This document shows positions 11,068 through 22,050 of a stretch of 64,000 nucleotides of DNA, in pieces. Within the stretch, counting starts at the first letter, position 1. Every line of letters starts with the position of its first letter. Source of the stretch: Rapana venosa (taxonomy: Eukaryota > Mollusca > Gastropoda > Neogastropoda > Muricidae); the NCBI GenBank assembly GCA_028751875.1, contig CM054167.1:24673528-24737527 (forward strand), written 5' to 3'. The notes under the pieces are model-generated. The model ran no database searches, was not told where the DNA came from, and saw only the letters and a program-made list of their open reading frames with translations. The position numbers were made by a program, and so were the translations under genes.

Positions 11068-11410
11068 TATGGGACGGGATAGCCTGGTGGTCAGAGTGAT
11101 GTATTCATGATCTGCTGACCCGGGTTCGAATGTCGTTCAAGAGGATTTTTCCTCTGGAGTCAACATCAATGCTGACTCCACTCTCCCCAAAAGTATTTCG
11201 GATGAGACTATAAACCGAGGTCCCGTGTGCGAACGCACGCAGAACATCTTGCACACTCTTCAAAACCCGTTCCGCTATTCGGAAGAGTAGGCCATTATGT
11301 GCCGGTGGGAACGAATGACAAAATTGACAAAACTGCACACACGTGGGGACTGGATGTAAAAAAAAAGCACACGAGTGCTTATTCTATGATCCTTGAAATA
11401 AAAGAATACA
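11068..11410 (+). mobile_element. SINE family B, with tRNA-like head
   Basis: Full structure: A box GGATAGCCTGGTGGTCAGAG, B box GGGTTCGAAT at 11122-11131, a GACTCCACTCTCCCCAAAAG linker, the conserved core, and the end GTGCTTATTCTATGATCC. It defines the family. Confidence 0.88.
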
Positions 11411-11517
11411 AAAATTTTTTAAGATGGATATCACCTTGGCCAATCTACATTTAAAACACAATTATCGCTTGACAATTTCATTATTATTTCATTTTTAAAG
11501 GAGTTCCAGTTTAGAGA

Positions 11518-12400
11518 AAAGTAGAGAAGAAAAATAAAAAGAAGAGAAAAAGGAAGAGGAAGACGAACTTTGAAGAAGAACAAGGAGGAGGAGGAGGGAG
11601 AGGAGGAGGAGGAGGAGAACAAGAAGAATGCAAAGAAGAAGGGGGGGAAAGGAGGAAGAGAAGAAGAATTGCGAATAAGAAGAGAAAATTGCGAAGAAGA
11701 AGAAGGAAGAAGAAGAAGAAGAAGAAGAAGAAGAAAGAAGAGAAAGAACAACAACAACAAAACAAAAAACCCCAACTGTGAAAAAGATTTACGGAGAAGA
11801 ATTCGAAGATTACTGAAGAATTCTGAAAATTCTGAGAGAAGAAGAAGAAGAGAAGAGAGGAGGAGGGGAGAGGAGGGGAGGAGAAGGAGGGAGGGAAGGA
11901 GGAGGGGGGGGAGGGGAGGTTGTGAAGAGAAGAATGTTTAGAAGTTTGCGAAAAATAAGTAAAAAAGAAGAAGGAGAATGCTAAGAAGAAGCTTGCGAAA
12001 GAAGAATTGCGAAGAAGAAAAAGAAGAATGCGAAAAGAAGATCACGAAATGCAAAAGATTCGAAAAAGAAAGAAGCTGAAAAAGAATTCCAAGAATTGCG
12101 AATAAGAAAAATTTGCGAAGATGAAAAGAATTGCGAAAAAGAAGAAGAAGAAGAAGAAAAGAAGAAGAGAAGAAGAAGAATTGCGAAAAAGATAGAAAGA
12201 AGAAGAAGAAGAAGAACAACAACAACAACAAGAATTGTGAAAAAAGAAATCCAAAGAATTCTGAAGAAGAAGAATGCGAAGAAGAAGAATTGCGAAGAAA
12301 GAAGAAGAAGAAGAAGAAGAAGAAGAGATAGAAGAGAAAAAGAAGAAGAAGAAAAAACCCAACAACAAACAAGAAGGAAGAAAGATGGAAAAGGACAAAG
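11518..12400 (+). repeat. polypurine GAA/GGA tract, paralogous copy
   Basis: Counterpart of 4083-5077 with different repeat numbers. The same AATTGCGAAG words recur. Confidence 0.93.
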
Positions 12401-12439
12401 GGGGAAAAAAGAAAAACAAAACACACAAAAAACCCAACA

Positions 12440-12855
12440 AGGTACAATATTCTCAATAAATCCCCTACCCGGGGAAATAAGAAACGCCAGCAGCAACAAA
12501 CGGCAGCACATCGGCAGCACATCTCCACCCGAATTCTTGGTTTTTATTGTTGTTTGGTTTGTTGCTTGTTTTGTGTAACCGATTGTCACAAAGAACCACA
12601 CTTACAGCTCAAGTCGACAGCTTACTTAGTCAAAGCTTCTCTTTTCTCTCTCCTCTTCTCTTCTCCCTCCTTCCTCTCCTCTCTCTCCTCTTCAGGGGTG
12701 GCAGTGCTAAGCTATAGAGATTGATTCGACTCTTACATTTATTTCGGGCGGAGGTATTTCCCAGCGATGAACGATAGTTGTCTTTCGCTTCCTTCCCAGC
12801 CCTCTCCCACCCTCTCTCTCCCCTCCCTTCGCACTACAGTTTTATATGCAAGCAA
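12440..12855. other. no gene seen
   Basis: Unique-looking AT/CT-mixed sequence after the polypurine tract, with TCTCCTCTTC runs. No supported ORF or repeat family. Confidence 0.6.
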
Positions 12856-13195
12856 TATCACACACACAACCAACACAAGCTTTCACACACACAGTCGTCC
12901 ACACACACAGTCGTCACACACCACAGTCGTCACACCACACAGTCAGTTCACACACAAGTCAGTCCCACACACAGTCAGTCCCCACACACACAGTCAGTCT
13001 CCACCCAGCAGTCCACCACACAGTCAGTCTCAACACAGTCAGTCACAACACAGTCATTTCACACACAACAGTCAGTCACACAACACACTCACAAAGTCAG
13101 TTCTCACACCACAACTCACACACAGTCGTCACCCCACAACCAGTCACACTTACCGCACACACACCAACACACACACACCACACACACACAACAGG
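12855..13195. repeat. CACACAGTCAGT-type minisatellite
   Basis: Irregular repeats of CACACA and CAGTCAGTC or CAGTCGTC. Every frame encodes His/Thr/Ser/Gln-rich low-complexity sequence, so it is not taken as coding. Confidence 0.85.
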
Positions 13196-13350
13196 GGTAC
13201 GGTGGGTGGGTGAATGATCGAAAGAGGCAGAGTCGGATAAAGAGTGAATTGGCTTTTCACGCGGAGTTGCCCATTAAAGAGAGACCGTTGGAGAAATGAA
13301 AACACCAATTTTGCTTGTCATGGATAGCCTTTGCCCTTTTCAAATTGGGA

Positions 13351-13406
13351 GGGGGGGGGGGGGGGGGGGGGGGAACTGACCTCTAACTCCCCCCCCCCCC
13401 CCCCCC
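13351..13406. repeat. G23 run facing C18 run
   Basis: Twenty-three G, then 15 bases, then eighteen C. The two runs can pair as a hairpin. Length is uncertain because homopolymers are hard to sequence. Confidence 0.85.
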
Positions 13407-13779
13407 AACACTTCCCTTTGAAGCTCTTTACCCCTTTTGAAGGGTGTCTCTGTGTGTGTGTGTGTGTGTGTGCAGTGGGGGGGGGGGTGGGTAGAACAGT
13501 ACCGCTACCCCCCACCCCACCCCACCCACCCACCCACACACTACACGGGTGTCATTTTCTTTAGTCTGTGAAAACATACATAAACAGAAATAGAAATAGA
13601 ACGATCCCTCTTGCGCTTGGGTTATTCCATAGAAGCATCTGAACAGTTCTATTTTATAAATGTCCACTTTAAAAACAACAACAACAACAACAACAAAACT
13701 GTTCGCCGTCAAACAATTGAAACTCTAAAACCAGATAAAAAATGTAATTAAAAAAAAAGAACTTGAATACTTTATCATA

Positions 13780-14220
13780 TGGCGACAAACAGCTCAACTT
13801 TTATGATAACATTGTATGTATGTATGTTTGTCTGTCGTGTTCGACGATGACCTCCAAAACAGTACAGGAGGCAGCTGCTGTTTCGGAAATTGGGCAGAAA
13901 TTTGATTATAGTGGAGATGCCTTGCCCACAGCACATCCCCACTCTCTCAGCCAAGTGGCATAAGGGGACAGTCCAGTTGGAGATGTTTTTCTCCAAAAGG
14001 CCAACTAGCCCCCAGGGCTGCAGCACATAAGGACTGTGCGAAGTCAGGCCTCCTAGCAGAGAGTCCATAGTCGATCCACTGAAGACTAAGCTTTAAAGTG
14101 GAATTCCATGGTGGGAAAGTAACCCACTGGCCCATAAAACCTCTCATTTGCTGTTCCCCCAGCGTCAGTTTTTTAATCAAGACTGTGATAAACCCGGCGC
14201 TGACTTATATGATTCTTGAT
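13780..14220. repeat. dispersed repeat G, first copy
   Basis: Starts ATATGGCGACAAACAGCTCA; then ATGACCTCCAAAACAGTACA, GTGGAGATGCCTTGCCCACA and GCTGTTCCCCCAGCGTCAG. Two copies lie in tandem, this one and 14310-15060. Confidence 0.8.
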
Positions 14221-14309
14221 CACCTTAACTTTTTATTAGAACACGCATGCATTTCTATAAACCAAACGTTTTTTTTTAAAATTTCCAAAACCCAAACCCA
14301 AAACCAAAA

Positions 14310-15060
14310 CGTTATCATATGCGACAAACAGCTAACTTTAATGATAACATTAACATTTATTAAACAGTGTATTTATTTCTTGATAAAGTCTAACGATTTT
14401 AAAATACAACAAAAGCAACAACAACAATTAATGTAAACAGATGTGTCTGTAATAGAGTGCTTCCTCTGGTATCTTGTTGGGCTGCCGTGACAAACAAAGT
14501 TTTTCCCTTGAAGCTTTGCATTTGCCCTCCTAGTGCCCCTTTTTGTATACTTTTCATCAAAATTATTATTGTGGTTGTTGTTGTTGTCTTCTTATTTCGT
14601 TTATTGTTGGGTTTTTTTCGTATTTTTCAGTTAGTTGTAGTTGTATGTCTGAAAAGTGACTTTATGTAGTTGAATGCTAATGTTATATTGTAGCCCTGTC
14701 GAACACACGGTGACCTCCAAAACAGCAAAAGTGGCAGCTGCTGTTTCGGAACTGGGCAGAAATTTGATTATAGTGGAGATGCCTTGCCCACAGCACATCC
14801 CCACTCTCTGGGCCAAGTGGGCATAAAGAATTTCAGCGTTGGAAGTTTCTCCAAAGGCCAACCAGCCCCCAGGGCTTGCAGCACATAAGGACTGGGGAAA
14901 GTAAGCTCCTAGTTAAAGATCATAGTCGACACTAAGATTAAGTGTAAGTGGAATCAGAGTGGGAAAGAAACTCACTGATCATACAGCCTCTCACTTCGCT
15001 GTTGCCCCCAGCGTCAATGGTTTAATACAGAACTGTGATTAAAAAAAACCCAGGCGCTCG
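14310..15060. repeat. dispersed repeat G, second copy
   Basis: Same order of sub-segments as 13780-14220, with about 300 bp of unrelated AT-rich and TTG-rich sequence inserted between the ATGATAACATT start and the GTGACCTCCAAAACAGC body. Confidence 0.78.
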
Positions 15061-15087
15061 ACAATGTAAATATTACCAATGGGCTGG

Positions 15088-15400
15088 GGTTCGGATGAGA
15101 CTATAAACCGAGGCCCCGTGTGCGAACGCATGCAGAACATCTTGCGCACACGTTAAATCCTGTTCCGCTTTTCGAAGAGTAGGCCATTGTGTGCCGGTGG
15201 GAACAAATGACAAAATTTACAAACACGCATACACACGGGGACTGGATGTAAAAAAGCACATGAATGCTTATTCCATTATCCTCGATATTAAAAAGAAAAA
15301 GTCATCTGAGCGCTTTGATTTGTTGCTTTACAAGATTCAGTGCTATATAAATTTCCATACATTATTTTTTTTATTTATTTTTATTATTAATTATTATTAT
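15088..15400 (+). mobile_element. SINE family B with LINE-like tail
   Basis: Core from TTCGGATGAGACTATAAACC and the CGCTTTGATTTGTTGC tail ending in ATT repeats. The head is missing. Confidence 0.85.
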
Positions 15401-16129
15401 TATTATTATTGGTTATATTATATTTATTATATTAAAATAACGTAGCTTGATGCCGTTCCCCTTGCGGGTATCGTTGTCTGCTTAAATGCATCTTCATTGA
15501 ACAAACAATGTTTTAAACAAAAAACTTGAAATGTGGTGGGGGAGGGGGGGGAAGGAGGGACACACACAAAAACCAAGTACCCCCCCCCCCCCCCCAACAC
15601 ACACACACACTTCACATAAATTATGAAGGTTGATAAATTCTTAGATCTAAAAACGTTTTGGGGTTTTTGAATGAAACTTTTTCCCTGAAGACGGAGTGCG
15701 CTGGCCTTATGGTGAGCAAAAGGGTGATTAGAAAATCTAACCCTGGTGAACCTCGGACTCTAGCTGAGGAACAAAACAAAAGGGGCAACCCCCCCCCTAT
15801 CCCCCCCCCCAAAAAAACCCCACCCCAAAAACCAAAACCCCACACAAAAACAAGCCAAAAAAACCCAAACCCAACCAAACAAAACAACAAAACACACACA
15901 CACACACAACACACACCACACACCCCACACACACACACACACACACACTTCTCTTTGTTCAGAACAGTATAGCACCACTACATGAAATAATTACAGCAAG
16001 CAATGCACAGTTATAACAGAGCTCTAAGATAAGTATCTATGTTGTGTGGACGAATGGGTTGCAGCGGAATGACAATTGCATCCTATAAGAGATGGAGAAA
16101 GGGAGATAATTGCGTACCATGTTTCAGGA

Positions 16130-16390
16130 TAGAAAAAAATATCCTTTAAAAAAAAACAAAAAAACCCTCCACCACCATGGGGATACTGGGAGCCTGTCAG
16201 TATAAATAGCATCCCAATCTTCTGGAAATTCTGTGCTAGGATTTCCTTCTTTTATATCCATCTCTTGGTTTCCCATTCGTTCCTTTTCTTCCGTCATAAC
16301 CTTCTGGCCGGTAATTTCTGCTGCTGATCCATTCTCCTGCCTTTTTTCCCCCCCACAGAGCTGGGAACGTCCACCCGGTGCTCGTGTCAC
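16130..16390 (-). repeat. fragment shared with the duplicated region
   Basis: The minus strand (GCACAGAATTTCCAGAAG, GGGATGCTATTTATACTGAC) matches plus-strand 22500-22670 and 28110-28275. A short open stretch exists, but nothing identifies a protein. Confidence 0.55.
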
Positions 16391-16394
16391 CCGC

Positions 16395-16700
16395 TTGACC
16401 TAACCCAGTGTCTTATGGCCGGGTTGGACCTAACCATGTGCCCTTGCCGGGTTGGACCAAACCCCAAAGGCTTATGGCCGGGTTGGACCTAACCAGTGTC
16501 TTAGGGCCGGGTTGGACCTAACCATGTTCTTATGCCGGGTTGGACCTAACCCATGTGTCTTATAGCCGGGTTGGACCCAACCCATGTGTCTTATGGCCGG
16601 GCTGGATCGAACCCATGTGTCTTATGGCCGGGTTCGACCCAACCCATGTGTCTTATGGCCGGGTTGGACCCAACCCATGTGTCTTATGGCCGGCCCTCAT
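16395..16700. repeat. 31-bp minisatellite with hairpin units
   Basis: About ten units of ~31 bp. The typical unit contains GGGTTGGACCCAACCC followed by ATGTGTCTTATGGCC. GGGTTGG and CCAACCC are perfect inverse complements. Early units are irregular and later ones regular. Confidence 0.93.
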
Positions 16701-16869
16701 CTCTCCCATTGCGCAAGCTGTGGTGTTTGCAGTTGTCGTCGCTTAGAGGAGGGAGTAAACTCTTCGTCCTGGAGGATTTTTTTAACACGAGTTGCCTTAC
16801 AATTTCAATGACGAAATGGGGTTTTTTTGGGGGGGGATTTCTAATCGCTTGCAAGAGGATAGATTTGCA

Positions 16870-17050
16870 CATGTATGTGTGTGTGTGTGGAGAGAGAGAG
16901 AGGAGAGAAGAGAGATGGAGAGAGAGAGATGGAGAGGAGAGAGAGAGAGGACCCACACAGGAGAGAGAGAGGAGAGAGAGGAAGAGAGAGTGAGAGAGAG
17001 AGAGGAGGAGAGAGTGAGAGAGGAGGGAGAGAGAGAGAGAGAGAGAAAAA
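16870..17050. repeat. GAGA-rich microsatellite
   Basis: GTGT followed by about 170 bp of imperfect GAGAGAGGA. Coding frames through it are low-complexity. Confidence 0.93.
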
Positions 17051-17139
17051 TGGCCCGGTGGCCTAAAAGCCATGTTCTAAACACGCGGGGGCGTTTGCAA
17101 GCAAGCAAGAGCACACTAGCCGGCTCAAACCAAAACACA

Positions 17140-17475
17140 CACACACTGGATAGCCTGTGGTTAGGGAGATTTTTATTCGTGCCGGTTGACCTGGGTTCGA
17201 ATCTTTCAAGAGGATTTTTTCTCTGGAGTCACATCATTGCCACTCCATTCTCCCAAAAGTCCTTCGGATGTGCTAAAACCCAGGTCCGTGTGCGAACGCA
17301 TGCAGATATCTTTGCGCACACGTTTAAAACCCGTTCGCTTTTCGCAAGATTAGGCATTGTGTGAGGGGGGAACGGGTGACAAAATTGGACAAACTGCATA
17401 CACACAGGGTGGATGTGAAAAAAAAGACCACGAGTGCTTTTTTCCTTTATCCTCGAAATAAAAGAAAAATTTAAA
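17140..17475 (+). mobile_element. SINE family B, degenerate
   Basis: Head (GGATAGCCTGTGGTTAGGG, B box CTGGGTTCGAAT), linker and core are all present, with many small gaps. It looks old or poorly polished. Confidence 0.75.
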
Positions 17476-17634
17476 AATCACACAGACACGACACAGACAC
17501 AGACACACACACACACACACACACGCACACACAGAGGTTACTCACTTCACTTCGAGTATCTAGACTCCACATGGTCAGAACAATTACCTCCCTTTTTCTG
17601 CCAAAGGAGCACAGTCACCAAGTCTCGTATTTCT

Positions 17635-17719
17635 TTAGTTCTTTTATTTTGAGAATAATGGAATGAGCGCTCATGTGCTTTTATATTGAGAACGAGAGCG
17701 AGAGCGAGAGAGAGAGATG

Positions 17720-17790
<71 letters not shown>

Positions 17791-17925
17791 AGTCCCAGTG
17801 TGCATGCAAATCATGTCAATTTTGTCACCTGGGTCCCACTGGCACAAATGGCCTACTCTTTCGAAAGGGGGAGCAGGTTTGAACGTATGCGCATGATGTT
17901 TTACGCGCGTTTGCACACAGGAGAC
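17635..17925 (-). mobile_element. SINE family B split by CA repeat
   Basis: Minus-strand copy: GGCCTACTCTTTCGAAAG at 17849-17866, and the GAATAATGGAATGAGCGCTC end at 17651-17670. A long GAGA/CA microsatellite lies between. Confidence 0.75.
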
Positions 17926-18215
17926 CAACCACCACCCCCCACCCCACCCCTCTCTCTCTCTCTGTGCTTAGGTCAGTTGGGGGATTATGATGTATTTTTG
18001 CATACACACTTATCTCTTTTCTTTAAATCATGTTCTCGTTGCTGTAGCAGGGTTGTTCCCCTTGTGTTGTTGATAGTCCCTAATCAAGACAAGGGCCGGA
18101 TGATGACAAAAGAGGTATGCGAATGCTTATTCTGTTACCCTTTAAAAATAAATATTCATTCATTCATTCATTCATTCATTCTCCCTATCTCTGTAAAATC
18201 ACAACCTCAGGCAAG

Positions 18216-18272
<57 letters not shown>

Positions 18273-18278
<6 letters not shown>

Positions 18279-18495
18279 GATGAGATCTTAAACCGAGGCC
18301 CCGTGTTCGAACGCATGAAGAACATCTTGCGCACACGTTAAATCCCGTTTCGCTTTTCGAAAGAGTAGGCCATTATGTGCCGGTGGAAACAGATGACAAC
18401 ATTTACAAAACCACATACACACGGCGACTAGATTTTTTTTTTAAAAAGCACACGAGTGCTTAATATTCCCATTATGCTCGATATAAAAGAATTAA
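18273..18495 (+). mobile_element. SINE family B next to the 131-codon ORF
   Basis: Starts TTCGGATGAGATCTTAAACC straight after a CT repeat, and ends TTATGCTCGATATAAAAG about 25 bp from the ORF stop on the other strand. Confidence 0.85.
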
Positions 18496-18502
18496 TTAAT
18501 TA

Positions 18503-18508
18503 TTTAAT
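18503..18508 (-). terminator. possible polyadenylation signal (ATTAAA)
   Basis: A minus-strand ATTAAA hexamer lies 15 bases after the stop of the 131-codon ORF, in an AT-rich patch contributed by the adjacent SINE tail. Confidence 0.3.
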
Positions 18509-18522
18509 TAATCTCTGTCTTT

Positions 18523-18918
18523 TCAAAACCCTTTCCGCGGACAGCACGTGTACAACTGCTCGGGTTTGGCCAGATTCGGATACTTGGTCCTGTAAGAGTA
18601 AGTGGTGCGCGAGACGCGGTGCATGATATCGCGCACGCGCTCCTCGTACATGATCCTGCGCAGGATTCGGGGTCTCCTCTTGACGGGGTCCTTCGGCGGC
18701 CAGGGGATGGGCTGGTGGACGGTGTAGAAGGAGCGCTTGCGGACCGGGGAGCTCAGCAGGAATCTGTTGCAAGGTCTGGGCTGAGGGATGTCGCGCACGT
18801 AGCTGCGCTCGCGACACAGCATCTGTTCCAGCGAGGGCAGATGGAGGTCCTCGGCTTTGGCCAGCAGGGACAGCCCCGGACCTACCATCTCCGTTTTCAA
18901 CGGTGGCGTTTGAGACAT
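18523..18918 (-). CDS. small basic 131-residue protein, unknown function
   Basis: The open frame starts at ATG in a strong context (TCACCATGTC) and ends in TGA. GC content is far above the flanks and third positions are GC-rich, which supports real coding. The protein is basic and proline-rich: MSQTPPLKTEMVGPGL, then SLEQMLCRERSYVRDIPQP, KRSFYTVHQPIPWPP, a cluster KRRPRILRRIMYEERVRDI, and RTTYSYRTKYPNL. There are no membrane segments and no signal peptide. Short basic proteins with such Tyr/Pro motifs are common among axonemal microtubule inner proteins, but this is a guess. It may be a single-exon gene or the last exon of a longer one. A SINE begins just past its 3' end. Confidence 0.7.
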   Translation of the reverse strand: MSQTPPLKTEMVGPGLSLLAKAEDLHLPSLEQMLCRERSYVRDIPQPRPCNRFLLSSPVRKRSFYTVHQPIPWPPKDPVKRRPRILRRIMYEERVRDIMHRVSRTTYSYRTKYPNLAKPEQLYTCCPRKGF

Positions 18919-18929
18919 GGTGATGTTCG

Positions 18930-19165
18930 GAGGAGGGTGGGTGGGGTGAGTGGGGGTGTGAGGGGTGGGGTTGGGGTTGGGGTTGGGTGAGGGTGGGGGA
19001 GGGGGTGGTGGGGTTGGGTGGGGTGGGGGTTTGGGTGGGGGTGGGGGGGGGTGGAGGGGGGGAGGGGTTGGGGTTGGTGGGTTTTTGGAGGGGGGGGGTG
19101 GTGGGGGTGGGGTGGGGGGGGGAGGGGAGGGGAGGGTGGGGGTTGTTGGGGACTGCGATACCTGA
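18930..19165 (+). repeat. G-rich tract with quadruplex potential upstream of the 131-codon ORF
   Basis: About 235 bp of irregular GGGGT/GGTGGG runs begin 12 bp upstream of the ORF start. The G-rich strand is the template strand for that ORF. Dozens of runs of three or more G satisfy the usual G-quadruplex spacing. Confidence 0.85.
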
Positions 19166-19279
19166 AAATGATGAAGGTTTTTTTTGTTGGGGGGGTGTTT
19201 TGGGGGTTGTTGTTTTTTTTTTTTATGTCGCAGACATGAACTATGATAGTGAAACGTGACTTAAGTAAGTAAGTAAGTG

Positions 19280-19327
<48 letters not shown>

Positions 19328-19496
19328 GGAAGGGGGGGGGGGGGGGGTAGCCTTTTTGCCATTTAGAGAGTGTGTTTTTATTAATGTGATGTGACGGCCC
19401 AAGGTTTCCAGCCATATCACCAAAGCACTCTTTCGGGTTTGGTTGTGTGTTTTTTTTTCTTTAGGAAATTCGCATCGGTACCGTCTCCGCTGTTCA

Positions 19497-19650
19497 TCCC
19501 GTAAGTCCTTCGGATAAGGCTAATAAACCGAGGTCCCATGTGCGAACACAACACACAGAACATCTTGCACACACGTTAAAATTCTGCTCTGCCTTTTGGA
19601 AGAGTAGGCCATTGTGTGCCGGTAAGACCAAAATTAAACTTAAATTTTTT
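19497..19650 (+). mobile_element. SINE family B, 3'-truncated
   Basis: Core with changes (CTTCGGATAAGGCTAATAAA, GAACATCTTGCACACACG), ending after GTGTGCCGGTAAGA. Confidence 0.75.
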
Positions 19651-19799
19651 TAAAAATTTTATTTCTTTATGAATTCACCAAAAAACCAACACAAACCATT
19701 ACCCACACCCCAAACAAACAAAAAAAACATGCACACATGTGTCATTTTAGGCTCAAACTCCTCGTGACGCTAATCGTAATTGGTATCTTCTTCTCCATT

Positions 19800-19960
19800 C
19801 CAGTCTTAATTTTAAATCTACCCCATCGACCACACAGGCCCTATGCATACATTCATTAGCAGGCCTGTCCTTCACCTCGTTAAAAATCTAGAAATCTCAG
19901 ATTAAAACTTGTTAAACTATATGATACAGATTTAAAACAAGATTAAAGCCAACGTCTCTT
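19800..19960. repeat. dispersed repeat H, copy 2
   Basis: Diverged match to 9660-9900, with CACACAGGCCCTATGC and GAAATCTCAGATTAAAAC in order. Confidence 0.6.
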
Positions 19961-19964
19961 ACCT

Positions 19965-21140
19965 TTCTTTTGGCTTCTTTCTAACAAGGTCTAATCCCTT
20001 ATCAATGAAGTTGTTTTCACTCCGCGCAGTGCCCAAAAATTGGGTTACAGAAGGATGTGTTGGTGGGGGGGTGGGGGGTTGGAGATGACAGGAAATTTGA
20101 TCGTCATAATAATAATAATGACGTCAGTCAGTGTTCCATGCAATGACGACATTTTAGCAAGTTACGAACTTACGTAATCTGTTCCTCACCAACACATACA
20201 CACCAACACACACACACAGGTTCGCAAGTTACTTTCTGCTGGGCTCCATCTCACTGTGGTATTTATTTCAATGAAAAAGTAGATAAAGCAGCCAAAAAAG
20301 GCAGCAAAACATTCTAGCTGTTCATCTGTTTTAGATATCTCTCTTTCTCCTCATGAAGGTTATGCTTTGCTTCAAAATGTTTGCTGGAAACATGTAAAAA
20401 TGAAACAGGAAGAGGCTGGCTATCCCCAGCATACTTGTTCTGTTCTGGATATTGAGAACATTCTTTGTACTCAATATGGCTTTCGAAAATCCTGTATTAG
20501 AAAAATTTTGTTTTTTTAATCCATAGACTGAAATTAAGTGCCTTTCCAGCAAAATTTGTAAGAAATATACAATGCATATGTGGTGGAAAAACTGTCCAAT
20601 GTTCATGCTTTATATCAATGTGGAGGTTTAAAAAAAAGTTCCTACCAACATTTCAAGATCAGTCTCAGCACGAAGTTTTAACCAATCCAAAGTATTGTGT
20701 GAGATAGAATTGTCTCTGATGCCATCTCCAGTATTCTCTTTTTTGTAAAGTGCGACCGTGGAATTATAACACCTTTACTGTCATGATATCATTTTGCTTA
20801 GTTGGTAGTTGTCATTTTCCAAGTTTAGAGTAGTTTTCAAATGTTCTGTGTTGTAGTTATTATTTGCGTGGGTTTTTTTGCCATGTTTTTTGCAGCATAT
20901 TGTTTATAGGGTTTGGAATAAGTTTTTTTAATGTACATAAATACCAACATGCATCTCTTTTTCTTAAAGCCCTCATCTCATCATGCCCTCTTCCCCACCT
21001 CCTTCATTTAATATCACTTTAAGTGAACAGACGTAAAATCAAACACACACACACACACAGTACCAAGAAGGCAAGTCGGTGTATTTGAGGTTAAAGAACA
21101 AAGAAAGAAACAAACAAAACAAAGGACAATAAATAAAAAT
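19965..21140. other. no gene seen
   Basis: AT-rich sequence without a convincing ORF or known repeat. A TGG-rich patch is at 20060 and a CA repeat near 21040. Confidence 0.6.
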
Positions 21141-21239
21141 TATCTTGCACAAAGTGTGCTCCTATTGTGCTTGTGAGTGTCATGAACAGATCATGTTTGT
21201 GTGTGTGTGTGTGTACACGCAGAAACTGTGTGAGTATAA

Positions 21240-21535
21240 TGTATGGAATTTATATAGCGCTGAATCTTGTAAAGCAACAAATCAAAGCGCTCAGATGACA
21301 TTTTTAAAAAGTATATATCGAGGATAATGGAATAAGCACTCACGTGCTTTTTTTTTTTTTTTACATCCAGTCCCCATGTGTATGTGGTTTTGTAAATTTT
21401 GTCATCTGTTCCCACCAGCATACCATGGCCTACTCTTTCGAAAAGCGGAACAGGATTTAACGTGTGTGCAAGATGTTCTGCATGCGTTCACACACGGGGC
21501 CTCGGTTTATAGTCTCATCCGAAGGAGGAAGTATG
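21240..21535 (-). mobile_element. SINE family B with tail
   Basis: Minus-strand copy: TGGAATTTATATAGCGCTGA tail first, then TTACATCCAGTCCC, and CTCATCCGAAGG at the far end. Confidence 0.87.
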
Positions 21536-21720
21536 CCAGATATATATATGAGTTGTTGGCAGAGACAGCATAATGTGTTGATTTTGTATAGTGCTCTAGA
21601 TTGAAAGCTCTTTTCTCCTTAGGTGTGTAGTCTTTTGCTCATAACCTAATATGAATGAATTTCTTAGTTTGAGATTATAACTATGATATATATATATATA
21701 TCTGCGTGTGCTGTGTGTAT

Positions 21721-22003
21721 GTCCCATAACCTATAAGGTCGTAGAGGAGCCATCAGCATCAGAGACCTCACTTCTCTAGAGGCCAGCATATTGAAGGCGA
21801 CACCCATCTCCTCTCCTCTCGCTGCTTTACCTTCCCTGAGCCTAAAGAGGGCAGGTACCCATTTACAGCTGGGTGAACTGGGGGACTGTACTGAAGCCGA
21901 GGCACGAAAACGGTCACCCATCCGACTGGTAACCATGCTCGATGCTGCTTAACCTTGGCTGGGGGAAAGCGAGTGCATCCGACCAATGAGCTATACTGTC
22001 CCA
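21721..22003 (-). mobile_element. SINE family A
   Basis: Near full length, head at the right. The first ~30 bp of its head are repeated in inverted orientation across an AT spacer, making a palindrome at 21979-22050. Confidence 0.85.
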
Positions 22004-22050
22004 TATATATATATTTGATATATATATGGGACAGTATAGTCAGTGGTCGG
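21979..22050. repeat. palindrome formed by a SINE head and its inverted copy (left duplicate)
   Basis: Arms of about 31 bp (CGACCAATGAGCTATACTGT and its near-perfect inverse complement) around an AT spacer, followed by a long G run. Confidence 0.9.

Larger units (their letters stand above)
5578..12400. repeat. right copy of collinear paralogous block, with extra segments
   Basis: It matches 1640-5077 in order, but carries about 2.2 kb extra at 6480-8715 (the 302-codon ORF and microsatellites) and about 1.9 kb extra at 9240-11150. Confidence 0.85.

Noticed and set aside
11068..11135. Genuine tRNA gene
   Set aside because: A and B boxes are present, but the cloverleaf is incomplete and the same sequence recurs fused to SINE bodies.
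12767..13299. Overlapping 120-170 codon frames rich in His, Thr, Ser and Gln
   Set aside because: Products of a CACACAGTCAGT repeat that stays open in three frames at once.
16540..16746. Repeat protein with MCLMAGLDPTHVSYGR units
   Set aside because: Arises from the 31-bp satellite, which cycles through all three frames.
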